A stretch of DNA of 37,988 bases, taken from the NCBI GenBank assembly GCA_018064755.1, contig JAGHUP010000009.1:69701-107688 (forward strand), written 5' to 3'. Position 1 is the stretch's first letter. Every line of letters starts with the position of its first letter. A program made the position numbers and the translations under genes. Below, piece by piece: positions 16,201 through 22,595 of the stretch. The DNA is from Candidatus Crickella equi (GTDB lineage Bacteria; Bacillota; Clostridia; Peptostreptococcales; Anaerovoracaceae). The notes below the pieces were generated by a model. That model was not told the origin of the DNA, did not search any database, and saw nothing but the letters and a program-made list of their open reading frames with translations.

Positions 16201-16956
16201 GTTGTCACCTGTTGTAGTGCTTTCAACAGCTGCGGTAGATGCGAAAGCACCCTCAAACGTACAATCGCTGGCAATCACAGTGATAGGGCTGTAACGAGTG
16301 TCTAACATAAACGCATTTTTATTAACAGTGTTGCCAGTAAATTTACAACTTTTTGCGATAACCGTTACAGGATTAGTGTCGCCATCCTTGGCAATCTTAA
16401 CTGCCTTGCCGTTTTCATTGCCTGTAAATGTGCAATTGCTCAGCTCAACAAAATCGCTGCCATACACATAAAGGCTATATTTGTTTGCATCTACAAAACT
16501 GCAGTCTTTCATAACAAGACTTTCAGCATATGTCCAAAACTCGCCCTTGATGCTACAGCTATTTATCGTCAGGGACGGACAATTATAAAAACCTCTGTTG
16601 TTAAACTGTGCACCAAAATCAAGTGTCAGACCCTCAAAGTTTGCGCCTTTTGGGATATCACTTACATTGCTACTGCCCGAGCAATCAAGCGTGACACCAC
16701 CAGCTGTTCCCTTGATTGTAATGTTATTCGGAATGTTCGGAATCTTGTAGGTTCCAGCTATGATTATTTCAACGGTATCACCAGCATTTGCTGCTTCAAC
16801 CGCATCTGCCAGCGTGTCATAATGTGTTGTTCCAATTTTCGCCTCATGATTACATCCTCCTGGGCAATTCTCCTGCGGAGTCGCAAACGCCATGGCTGGC
16901 ATGAAGCTTACCATCATCAATGCTGACATGAGAATGGCAAATAATTTCTTACGCAT
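13282..16956 (-). CDS. Large secreted right-handed beta-helix protein with C-terminal Fn3-like domain
   Basis: A 1224-residue exported protein. Residues 1-25 form a signal peptide (KK, a hydrophobic core, cleavage after AMAFA). A Cys pair, CPGGC, follows. Residues about 45-300 and 360-860 are rich in short strands with N, T and G turns, as in right-handed parallel beta-helices of the pectate-lyase/InlK-like type. Each half opens with a similar block, YDTLADAVEAANAGDTVEII and YGTLADAIAAVQNNETIQMI (near 46 and 609), suggesting internal duplication. Residues about 880-970 are a Lys/Glu/Val-rich stretch. The C-terminus, from about 1115, resembles a fibronectin III-like domain with many lysines (KKGKKYYYKVRGR, then QWSNVRYAK). 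No LPXTG or membrane anchor is visible, so the Lys-rich end may bind the wall. Adhesin or carbohydrate-binding function is inference. Confidence 0.8.
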   Translation of the reverse strand: MRKKLFAILMSALMMVSFMPAMAFATPQENCPGGCNHEAKIGTTHYDTLADAVEAANAGDTVEIIIAGTYKIPNIPNNITIKGTAGGVTLDCSGSSNVSDIPKGANFEGLTLDFGAQFNNRGFYNCPSLTINSCSIKGEFWTYAESLVMKDCSFVDANKYSLYVYGSDFVELSNCTFTGNENGKAVKIAKDGDTNPVTVIAKSCKFTGNTVNKNAFMLDTRYSPITVIASDCTFEGAFASTAAVESTTTGDNKFYYCWDEYKINGGSNYTGSAAVGSNVEIDDNNKIVSGTFEEFYGDNLLSPKSIVTEENNKWMVKKQWEVIADQKLVNIYTADGLFAFADSCKSDKAKAYSGYEIHIKDDMDITGRSWTTIDAWETWDGLTIDGENHTITGLGVPSALTDRDNPHNYGVAFITNVHGSTVVKNITFDEATVTAQNGSQVAVIIGMSYGNVTFENVTVSNSKIDTTTKAGAFLGQNDEGLVTLNNCTLANTTVKAEYSFALMVGLLNENSNGVVFNKCLADEDSRVLLAAPEEGTQLATIDEFVFKIDSNKLWLHNPNGAWAEQRVIDQKCKYNGTEYTVLGSKFYYADKVVTLPEVYPVVAQIGDKQYGTLADAIAAVQNNETIQMIADVDNAAGISVETGKTFTIDFKGHTYTVNKPGAGSSGTQTAAFQLKKGQTITFKNGTIKAAEDNLTEAVSPAKNIKRFFQNYANLTLENMTIDGTNIYGENSVIEFANGTVNITGNTSITAKSGVKAINVDTWKGAYPDGAHVTINTTGAIGDIYLYAEETGTFTKSSLTIQNGRFSSVTGDDSKDYTVTLSGGVYSSQPNSEYVAKEYSVYKLANPVTYVVSATAPAHSAGMNTWTLNAQTGLYEESYVAPPKENPVPEKIEETTSIDVSKEVEVKKDESGVVEAKAEVSEKVAESIVEAAKANKSEEVVIAAVAETKSTETVTKAEVALPVKAIEELAKVETVQNVVIQTNVAEIALDKKTAEEIAKQAPEGATIIVEAVREDEKSKEVAQDVYELKIIAVQSGTKTEIGDFKGGKVTVKVDIPEGLTGKKVACLYRDDNGKYTRRAVTKQDDVNGFFSFTTNHFSDYIVTEESTAQKMLVNQTAEKQKKLKAYANGKIKVSFDKVTYDTELGKRVQTYQIYRSTKKNSGFKKVGTVTNKKKSTKTITFTNAKKLKKGKKYYYKVRGRVQLANGKYAYTQWSNVRYAKCKKSR

Positions 16957-16998
16957 TTTTTCCCCTTTCGTTTGAAATTTCTCTTATCTTTACTTAGT

Positions 16999-17055
16999 CC
17001 ACGCGAATCCCAGTATTCACGCGGTCGAACTTAATAATTGTAGGCACCACGCCTA
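16999..17055 (-). other. Two hairpins in the beta-helix gene leader
   Basis: One hairpin at 16999-17024 has a 10-bp stem with two G-U pairs (CCGCGTGAAT with ATTCGCGTGG). A smaller one at 17041-17055 has TAGGC and GCCTA arms. Both would be in the 5' leader if transcription starts just after the TATAGT at 17072-17077. They may tune translation or message life. Confidence 0.5.
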
Positions 17056-17071
17056 TTGTAAATTAAATTTT

Positions 17072-17097
17072 ACTATACCCCCCCCCATTTTTCACAA
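17072..17097 (-). promoter_or_regulatory. Candidate phase-variable promoter with G9 spacer tract
   Basis: On the minus strand, TATAGT (17072-17077) directly follows nine consecutive G (17078-17086). Upstream of the tract, TTGTGA (17092-17097) is at a 14-base spacing and TTATTG (17095-17100) at 17. Any slippage in the G tract would change the -35/-10 distance. The gene served is the surface protein at 13282-16956, about 115 bases downstream. Confidence 0.5.
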
Positions 17098-17192
17098 TAA
17101 CGAATGTTAAGAAAATGTCATGAAACTGTGCGTTTTGTGTGCTTTTCTTGTATTTTTTCGGTACAATCTGTTAAAGAAAAAGGAGATTGAAA

Positions 17193-17342
17193 GAGCGTCC
17201 TCGTGGCGCGTCTACAATAATCCATTTAAGCGTGGGGAGGAGGTGCGAGTGTGGGTGCGAGCACCTTCTCCACCGTACTCTCCACCACGGCATCTCCCCA
17301 TGCTTTTAATTGCAATATAAAAGACGCGTCACCAGGACGCGC
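17193..17342. ncRNA. 150-base near-continuous stem-loop, candidate structured RNA
   Basis: Bases 17193-17213 pair with 17322-17342 over 21 positions with two mismatches and one G-U. After an internal bubble of about 10 bases on each side, ATTTAAGCGTGGGGA near 17224 pairs with TCTCCCCATGCTTTTAAT near 17291. The remaining apical part is G+C rich and can also pair (GGAGGTGC with GCACCTTCTCC). A TACAAT at 17162-17167 could be a plus-strand -10. On the minus strand it forms the end of the nrdD transcript. The overall shape, a long hairpin with a central bubble, resembles 6S RNA but I see no sequence proof. It could equally be a palindromic mobile element. Confidence 0.4.
17318..17342 (-). terminator. 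Terminator after the split nrdD operon
   Basis: On the minus strand GCGCGTC, loop CTGGT, GACGCGT are followed by CTTTTATA. It begins 9 bases past the stop of the glycyl-radical gene. It shares its sequence with the 3' arm of the longer stem-loop at 17193-17342, so the two structures compete. Confidence 0.65.
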
Positions 17343-17350
17343 CCTTAACC

Positions 17351-17512
17351 TTATCTTGATAATCCGTGCTTAACTCTGTCTTCAACTTCAGCTCTCTTAC
17401 CGTTGTTGAATCTGTCGAGAGTTCCTACGAGGTAACCAGTGATTCTTCTGATTCTCTCGAATCCTACGTCTTCTCCAACCTGTCCGTTTACAACCTTAAC
17501 GTTATTGTTCAT
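17351..17512 (-). CDS. Separate glycyl-radical domain of class III ribonucleotide reductase
   Basis: A 53-residue protein that corresponds to the normal C-terminal end of NrdD. The sequence includes GFERIRRITGYLVGTLDRF and then NNGKRAEVEDRVKHG. The Gly of RRITGY is the expected radical site, and the RFNxGKRAE and DRVKH text is standard at the end of Gram-positive NrdD. It has its own strong ribosome site (AAGGAGG, about 6 bases before the ATG), only 10 bases after the stop of the 758-residue NrdD part. The upstream protein lacks this motif, so an active enzyme needs this piece. It is comparable in idea to the glycyl-radical spare part GrcA/YfiD of pyruvate formate-lyase. Confidence 0.85.
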   Translation of the reverse strand: MNNNVKVVNGQVGEDVGFERIRRITGYLVGTLDRFNNGKRAEVEDRVKHGLSR

Positions 17513-17522
17513 AACATCCTCC

Positions 17523-19799
17523 TTATCTATTGCAATCGCATGGAACTGGTACTGAAGGGTACTTCATTCTCAGCTCATTGAGTCTCTCGATTGAGAGGGC
17601 TTCGCCTTCTCTTCTGCCGCATCTTGGGCAAACATCATCGATAACTCCTGTGTATCCGCAAACAGGGTCTCTGTCTACTGGATGGTTAACTGAACCGTAT
17701 CCGATACCAACTTCCTTCATGTATCTGATAACTGACTCGAATGCTTCTGGATTCTTAGCTGTATCGCCGTCGAGCTCTACATAGCTGATGTGTCCTGCAT
17801 TAGTCAGGTTGTGGTAAGGTGCTTCAATTGCCAGCTTGTCGAATGCGCTGATTGGATAGTATACAGGAATATGGAATGAGTTAGTGTAGTAATCTCTATC
17901 TGTTACTCCTGGAATCTTACCGTACTTCTCAGCGTCGATCTTAACAAATCTTCCGGAGAGTCCTTCTGCAGGTGTTGCGAGGAGAGTGAAGTTCAGTCCA
18001 GTCTCCTGGCTCTTAGCATCGCAGAACTGTCTCATGTGCTCGATTACTTCGTAAGCTTTCTTTCTTACTTCCTCGTCCTCACCGTGGTGCTTGCCTGTAA
18101 GAGCCTTCATTGTCTCAGCAAGTCCGATGAATCCGATTGAAAGTGTTCCGTGCTTGAGGATCTCAGCAACGCTGTCATCTGGTCCAATTCCTTCTGAATC
18201 AATCCAGATTCCCTGTCCCATCAGGAACGGATAGTTGCGGCCCTTCTTAGTGCACTGAATCTTGAATCTGTGCAGCAGCTGTCTTGCAACGAGGTCAAGC
18301 ATTTCATCGAGTTTCTTATAGAATACGTCGAAGTCTCTGTTAGCCTCGATACCAAGTCTTGGCAGGTTGATGGATGTGAATGAGAGGTTACCTCTTCCGC
18401 ATACTACCTGCTTGCTCTTGTCATAGTTGTTAGCCATAACTCTTGTACGGCATCCCATGTAAGCAACTTCTGAATTGTAATCGCCTTCCTTGTAGAATGG
18501 CAGATTGAATGGTGCATCCAGGAAGCTGAAGTTAGGGAACAGTCTCTTAGCTGAGCATCTGATTGCGATCTTGTAGAGGTCGTAGTTAGGATCTTCAGGG
18601 TTAAAGTTTACCCCCTCCTTAACCTTGAAGATCTGTACTGGGAAGATTGGAGTTTCTCCATTACCCATTCCGGCCTCTGTTGCGAGCAGGAGGTTCTTAA
18701 TTACCATTCTACCTTCAGGCGTCGTATCAGTTCCGTAGTTAACGGATGAGAATGGAACCTGCGCACCTGCTCTTGAGTTCATTGTATTGAGGTTATGAAT
18801 AAGAGCTTCCATTGCCTGGTAAGTCATCTTATCTGTCTTAGCGAAAGCAGCTTCTGCAGCCTGCTTGTTAAAGCCGACTACCTGCTCTCTTGTCATGCCA
18901 AAACGCTGATCCGCATTGTCGTACCACTTTCCGAGTTCCTCGCCGAATGTTTTGGCATTAGCGATTGTTGGAGTAGCAGCTTCTTTTCTGATCTTCTTGG
19001 AGATCATCTCAGCGTCTGTGTATGAGAAGTTCATCTTAGCAGCGATGATGTCTGTCAGTGCGGAGTAGTACTCCTTGATGAATGTTCTTGCAACGCCAGG
19101 AGCCATTGCGTAGTCAAAGTTAGGAACTGACTGTCCACCGTGCATCTCGTTCTGGTTAGCCTGAATTGCGATGCAAGCGAGGGAAGCATAGCTCATGATT
19201 GACTGTGGCTCTCTCAGATATCCGTGACCTGTGCAGAAACCGTTCTCGAACAGCTTGATGAGGTCAATCTGGCAGCAAGTCTCAGTAAGCATGTAGAAAT
19301 CCTTATCGTGGATGTGGATGTCTCCATTGATGTGAGCTTTGGCAATATCTTTAGGAAGAACATAATTGTCTACGAAATACTTAGCTCCCTCAGAACCATA
19401 CTTGAGCATAGTTCCCATGGAAGTATCTCCATCAATGTTAGCGTTCTCGCGCTTGATGTCTGCATCCTTGGAATAAGAATAAGTAAGTTCGTTATAGATG
19501 TTCATCAGATCGGACTCAGCCTCTCTGATCTTAGCGTGCTCCGCACGATAGAGGATGTATGCCTTAGCAGTCTTCTCATAATCGTACTTGATGAGCATAC
19601 GCTCTACAGTATCCTGTACTGCTTCTACTGTGCATGTCTCGCCGTCCAGCTGCTCTACTACCTTTCTTGTGAGGTAAGTAAAGTCGATGCTTGTCATCTT
19701 CTCGCCTTCAACTGCCTTGTTAGCAGCATAAATCGCATTGAAGATCTTGGACTCGTCGAAGACAACTTCCTTTCCGTCTCTCTTAATGATAGTTCTCAT
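17523..19799 (-). CDS. nrdD: Anaerobic ribonucleoside-triphosphate reductase, large part lacking the glycyl-radical tail
   Basis: Reduces ribonucleotides to deoxyribonucleotides without oxygen. Residues 1-90 form an ATP-cone (MRTIIKRDGKEVVFDESKI) for allosteric control. The body has family text such as INGDIHIHDKDFYMLTETCC, NQNEMHGGQSVPNFDYAMAPG and MNSRAGAQVPFSSVNYGTDT. The end, VCGYTGVIDDVCPRCGRREG, is the zinc ribbon, but the first Cys of the usual four is Asp (RDPVCG). The last residues, PCDCNR, add a Cys pair. The protein then stops (TAA) before the glycyl-radical loop, which is encoded separately 10 bases on. An SD of GGGGA precedes the ATG. It is controlled by an NrdR-type promoter. 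Confidence 0.95.
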   Translation of the reverse strand: MRTIIKRDGKEVVFDESKIFNAIYAANKAVEGEKMTSIDFTYLTRKVVEQLDGETCTVEAVQDTVERMLIKYDYEKTAKAYILYRAEHAKIREAESDLMNIYNELTYSYSKDADIKRENANIDGDTSMGTMLKYGSEGAKYFVDNYVLPKDIAKAHINGDIHIHDKDFYMLTETCCQIDLIKLFENGFCTGHGYLREPQSIMSYASLACIAIQANQNEMHGGQSVPNFDYAMAPGVARTFIKEYYSALTDIIAAKMNFSYTDAEMISKKIRKEAATPTIANAKTFGEELGKWYDNADQRFGMTREQVVGFNKQAAEAAFAKTDKMTYQAMEALIHNLNTMNSRAGAQVPFSSVNYGTDTTPEGRMVIKNLLLATEAGMGNGETPIFPVQIFKVKEGVNFNPEDPNYDLYKIAIRCSAKRLFPNFSFLDAPFNLPFYKEGDYNSEVAYMGCRTRVMANNYDKSKQVVCGRGNLSFTSINLPRLGIEANRDFDVFYKKLDEMLDLVARQLLHRFKIQCTKKGRNYPFLMGQGIWIDSEGIGPDDSVAEILKHGTLSIGFIGLAETMKALTGKHHGEDEEVRKKAYEVIEHMRQFCDAKSQETGLNFTLLATPAEGLSGRFVKIDAEKYGKIPGVTDRDYYTNSFHIPVYYPISAFDKLAIEAPYHNLTNAGHISYVELDGDTAKNPEAFESVIRYMKEVGIGYGSVNHPVDRDPVCGYTGVIDDVCPRCGRREGEALSIERLNELRMKYPSVPVPCDCNR

Positions 19800-19852
19800 G
19801 TTCTTCCCCTTTTGTTTAAATTTATTTTAAAAAATGTTTTATAATCCGCTGT

Positions 19853-19874
19853 AAGCCTTGCAATTACAAGGCTT
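19853..19874 (-). other. Hairpin in the nrdD leader
   Basis: AAGCCTTG and CAAGGCTT form an 8-bp stem with a 6-base loop in the 5' leader, about 55 bases before the nrdD ATG. There is no T-run immediately after it. It may shape translation or stability. Confidence 0.5.
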
Positions 19875-19913
19875 TATATAAATCGGCGCGCATGAAAGAT
19901 ATTGCCCCGCCGA

Positions 19914-19961
19914 ACACTACATATTGTATCTCATGGCTAATTGGGTGTCAATATGTTGTTA
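19914..19961 (-). promoter_or_regulatory. nrdD promoter overlapped by two NrdR-type boxes
   Basis: The minus strand has TTGACA (19946-19951), a 17-base spacer and TACAAT (19923-19928). Two 16-mers that fit the NrdR consensus start at 19914 (ACACTACATATTGTAT) and at 19946 (TGTCAATATGTTGTTA). Their starts are 32 bases apart, about three helical turns, as known for NrdR. One covers the -10 and one the -35, so binding of NrdR with dATP should block transcription. The leader to the nrdD ATG is about 115 bases. Confidence 0.8.
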
Positions 19962-19989
19962 TATTGTTTTTTATGTTTTTCTATTTTTT

Positions 19990-20102
19990 GCACCTCTCAG
20001 CCCGTTCCTAACGGGTACATTTTTGCGTAAAAAAAGAGGGTCTATCTAGACCCTCTTTGCTATTCATATTATGTACCCGTTAGGAACGGGCTGAAAGGTG
20101 CA
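19990..20102. repeat. Family A inverted pair bracketing a terminator
   Basis: A forward unit at 19990-20020 and an inverted unit at 20071-20102 carry CCCGTTCCTAACGGG and the GCACC/GGTGC ends. Between them is the terminator of the membrane protein gene at 20103. The right unit ends on the base before the stop codon of that gene. The pair lies 30 bases upstream of the nrdD promoter. Confidence 0.88.
20026..20058 (-). terminator. Terminator of the 20103-20705 gene
   Basis: On the minus strand AAAGAGGGTCT and AGACCCTCTTT form an 11-bp stem with loop AGAT, followed by seven T. It is a strong intrinsic terminator. It lies between the two arms of a family A repeat pair, so the repeat may have inserted around it or carried it. 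Confidence 0.88.
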
Positions 20103-20705
20103 TTATTCAGTTGTTACTGTCTGTTCTGCCTGCTTAGCCATCTGTTCCTGAATCTGATCTACGCTAGTCTCGTACTTCTCCAGGATACCATCGACATCTG
20201 ACCACTTAACCTCAACGTTAGCAGCTTCCTTGCCATTAATGTTAGCGATGCATGTAGCACTTGCTGAGATACCTCTACAAGCTGGCTTGGTTGTTGCCAG
20301 ATAGTAAGCACCAACGTACTTCATCCAGCCACTACCTTCGTCACCCTTGAAATATTTCTCCTGCTCAGCAGCGTCATCTGCCTTAACATCGAATACGACT
20401 TTCATGTCGTTCTTCTTAGCTGTTACTGACAATGTCTGGCCTTCAGCAATTGCCATGTTGCTATACGCAGCCTCACCACCGTGGTTTGCAATATATGATT
20501 CAATAGAAGCTTCCTTCTGTGCGTAATTGTATCCCCATACAGATACGAACATCAGAGCAAATACTCCGAAGATCATCAGTGCGAGAACGCCATTACTAAT
20601 TCTTTTCTTCTTGTCTTCTACTACGTGTACTTCTTTTCTTGCTGCCTTGGCTTCTCTATTTGCAGCCTTCTCAGCTCTCTTTCTTTCAGTTCTTTGCTGT
20701 CCCAT
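20103..20705 (-). CDS. Small single-pass membrane protein of unknown function
   Basis: The 200-residue protein begins with a highly basic cytosolic tail (about 37 residues of K, R, A and E). One transmembrane segment follows at about 38-59 (NGVLALMIFGVFALMFVSVW). The outer domain of about 140 residues is acidic and contains two Cys (TKPACRG and SATCIAN) that could form a disulfide. Motifs such as VVFDVKADD and ANVEVKWSDVDG hint at a beta-rich fold. I do not recognise the family. A consensus promoter lies upstream at 20742-20770. Confidence 0.75.
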   Translation of the reverse strand: MGQQRTERKRAEKAANREAKAARKEVHVVEDKKKRISNGVLALMIFGVFALMFVSVWGYNYAQKEASIESYIANHGGEAAYSNMAIAEGQTLSVTAKKNDMKVVFDVKADDAAEQEKYFKGDEGSGWMKYVGAYYLATTKPACRGISASATCIANINGKEAANVEVKWSDVDGILEKYETSVDQIQEQMAKQAEQTVTTE

Positions 20706-20741
20706 TCTATTTCTCCTCTTTCAGAAATTATTGACCTCATC

Positions 20742-20770
20742 ATTATACATTCTTGCATACGAATATTCAA
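20742..20770 (-). promoter_or_regulatory. Promoter of the 20103-20705 gene
   Basis: On the minus strand TTGAAT (20765-20770) and TATAAT (20742-20747) are separated by exactly 17 bases. The ribosome site AGAGGAG follows before the ATG at 20705. It therefore looks like a single-gene transcript ending at the terminator near 20030. Confidence 0.72.
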
Positions 20771-20795
20771 TTAGAGGCTATATACAATTTATCTA

Positions 20796-21260
20796 TTATG
20801 GCAGTTCCGCGCCACAGTCCATGCAATACGGAGTTCCCTTCGGACTCAGCATTCCGCAGTCCGGACACTTTACCATTGCAGAATTATCAACTGCATCAAT
20901 TACCTGTAGTTTGACACCATCAGCCAGCTTCTTGGCTAGTTCCTCGCCGTAGCGATTAATCTTCTTGTTCTGACTGGACAGAGGAACGCTCACTACATCG
21001 GCAATCATTCTTCTGCCAGCTTCATACTCTGCGTCAGACGCCCACAGAATCGTAATTACTCGGATTTCGTCGCTGTATACGACCAAAGTGGTATTTCTTA
21101 CTTCGTCGCAGTATAGAGCGGCGAAGACCGAGTCGTCGAGCACGAGCACATCGATGATGTTGCCAGACTCGTCCATGAACATCATGGTCTCAACATCCAT
21201 CTCCATGCTCTCGAATGGCTGTGGCTTTCTATTAATAATTAAATAATTAGTTGTTAGCAC
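20796..21260 (-). CDS. Hypothetical protein with C-terminal zinc ribbon
   Basis: A 154-residue protein starting at a GTG (21260) with AGGAG about 6 bases upstream. The N-terminal 100 residues are mostly beta-strand and hold patterns such as DVLVLDDSVFAALYCDE and LVVYSDEIRVITILWAS. A Lys-rich helix follows. Residues about 131-152 form a zinc ribbon, CPDCG then YCMDCG, like the terminal ribbons of many Firmicutes membrane-stress or sensor proteins. I do not recognise the family of the first domain. Confidence 0.75.
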   Translation of the reverse strand: MLTTNYLIINRKPQPFESMEMDVETMMFMDESGNIIDVLVLDDSVFAALYCDEVRNTTLVVYSDEIRVITILWASDAEYEAGRRMIADVVSVPLSSQNKKINRYGEELAKKLADGVKLQVIDAVDNSAMVKCPDCGMLSPKGTPYCMDCGAELP

Positions 21261-21371
21261 ACGTTTTCTCCTATTTCATATAATATGATTGATGAGAATA
21301 TTATAACAAATTCCTTCCTACTTAAATGTATATAATTGAAAACCCGCCTTTATGATTGCAATCGTGTTGAA

Positions 21372-21411
21372 AGCAAAAAAACCGGAAGCCGATTAATCGA
21401 CTTCCGGTTTT
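21372..21411 (-). terminator. Terminator of the prolyl-peptide operon
   Basis: On the minus strand AAAACCGGAAG and CTTCCGGTTTT form an 11-bp stem, with GATTAATC able to close further in the loop, followed by seven T. It lies 10 bases after the stop of the M24 peptidase gene at 21421, ending the aminopeptidase-transporter-prolidase unit. Confidence 0.9.
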
Positions 21412-21420
21412 CAAAAGGTA

Positions 21421-22509
21421 TTAGTCTTCAAAAGGAACGATAATTGGTTCCTTAGTATAACTATTAAGTACTTCGCAACCATCTTCAGTAATGATTACCA
21501 GGTCCTCAATTCTAACTCCAATTCCTTCATCATACAGATAAATACCAGGCTCTATTGAGAAGCACTGTCCAACCTCAATGATAGCCTCATTTACGGATGA
21601 AACATCGCCCCACTCATGATCTTCAATACCGATTGAGTGTCCTGTTCTGTGTGTGAAGTATTCACCAAATCCCTTCTCAGTGATGTAGTCACGGCAAGCA
21701 AGATCTACATCGCACATTCTGTTTCCAGGCTTAGCTGCAGCGATACCGCGAGCCTGAGCCTCTCTAACAACGTCATATACTTCCTTTGCTCTCTCACTCA
21801 TCTCACCCAAGAAGATTGTTCTTGTCATATCAGAGCAGTAGTTGTTGAGCTTACCGCCGATATCAAGAATTACGCAGTCACCCCTCTTACCCTTAGTATC
21901 ATCAGTGATGTGATGAGGGTCAGCTGCATTCTTCTCATATGCAGTAATAGGATCGAAGGAAACATCACTACATCCGTAATCAGCATATAGCTTTCTAACA
22001 GCCTTGTTGAGTTCATTCTCGGAAATTCCAGTCTGAGCAATCGGAATGAGTTCATCCATTACCTGATCGTTAACTCTTGAAGAGATTCTCATAAGCTCCT
22101 TCTCTTCCTCGTCCTTGATCTGGCGAACCTTATCAACTATTGGTGAACCGTTAACATATTTTGCAGCACCACCCAGCTCTTGAAGTCTAAGAAGGAAGTG
22201 TGCAGGCCAAGTCTTGTCGATTCCGCAAGTCTTGTCTTTCTCGATGAATTGAGTCATGATTTCAACACCATCCTCAATATCATCGTAGTATGTAATATCC
22301 ACACCGAGATCATCCTGCTGTGGGAACAGCTTGTTAATCATCATGTGGTGATTTCCGCTAACGTTGAGAATAAGTGCAAGCATTCTCTCGCCAGGGATAA
22401 TCCAATGTCCTGTAAGGTAAAAGATAGCTACAGGGTCAGAAATAATCATCTGTGGCATATTCTGCTCTTTCATCTTAGCCAGAATACGATCTACTCTACC
22501 TTTTTTCAT
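21421..22509 (-). CDS. M24 family Xaa-Pro peptidase (PepQ-like)
   Basis: A metallopeptidase of the pita-bread fold that should cleave bonds next to proline in small peptides. The 362-residue size fits PepQ or short PepP. A creatinase-type N-terminal domain spans about 1-125. Metal ligands are visible as DIGGKLNNYCSDMTRT (two Asp), FTHRTGHSIGIEDHE (His), SIEPGIYL (Glu) and VRIEDLV (Glu). It lies last in the operon after prolyl aminopeptidase and the POT transporter, so it probably finishes the breakdown of imported Xaa-Pro dipeptides. The ribosome site AAAGGA precedes the ATG. Confidence 0.9.
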   Translation of the reverse strand: MKKGRVDRILAKMKEQNMPQMIISDPVAIFYLTGHWIIPGERMLALILNVSGNHHMMINKLFPQQDDLGVDITYYDDIEDGVEIMTQFIEKDKTCGIDKTWPAHFLLRLQELGGAAKYVNGSPIVDKVRQIKDEEEKELMRISSRVNDQVMDELIPIAQTGISENELNKAVRKLYADYGCSDVSFDPITAYEKNAADPHHITDDTKGKRGDCVILDIGGKLNNYCSDMTRTIFLGEMSERAKEVYDVVREAQARGIAAAKPGNRMCDVDLACRDYITEKGFGEYFTHRTGHSIGIEDHEWGDVSSVNEAIIEVGQCFSIEPGIYLYDEGIGVRIEDLVIITEDGCEVLNSYTKEPIIVPFED

Positions 22510-22536
22510 TTTGTAATTCCTTTCAGTTTGTGAACA

Positions 22537-22566
22537 ATAGACTGCTACCGTTTAGTAGCAGTCTAT
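22537..22566 (-). other. Intercistronic hairpin between POT transporter and M24 gene
   Basis: ATAGACTGCTAC and GTAGCAGTCTAT form a perfect 12-bp stem with a 6-base loop. On the minus strand only TTGTT follows, so termination would be partial at best. It may lower expression of the last gene or protect the upstream message end. Confidence 0.65.
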
Positions 22567-22595
22567 CGTATATAAATATTTAAGGATAGATGTTA

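Noticed and set aside
17120-17320. 66-codon plus-strand open frame over the long stem-loop
   Set aside because: The second half is translation of the stem-loop arms (Pro/Ser/Arg-rich), with no ribosome site; a structured element explains it better.
19224-19844. 206-codon plus-strand open frame
   Set aside because: Antisense to nrdD; Cys- and Leu-rich text is the shadow of the real frame.
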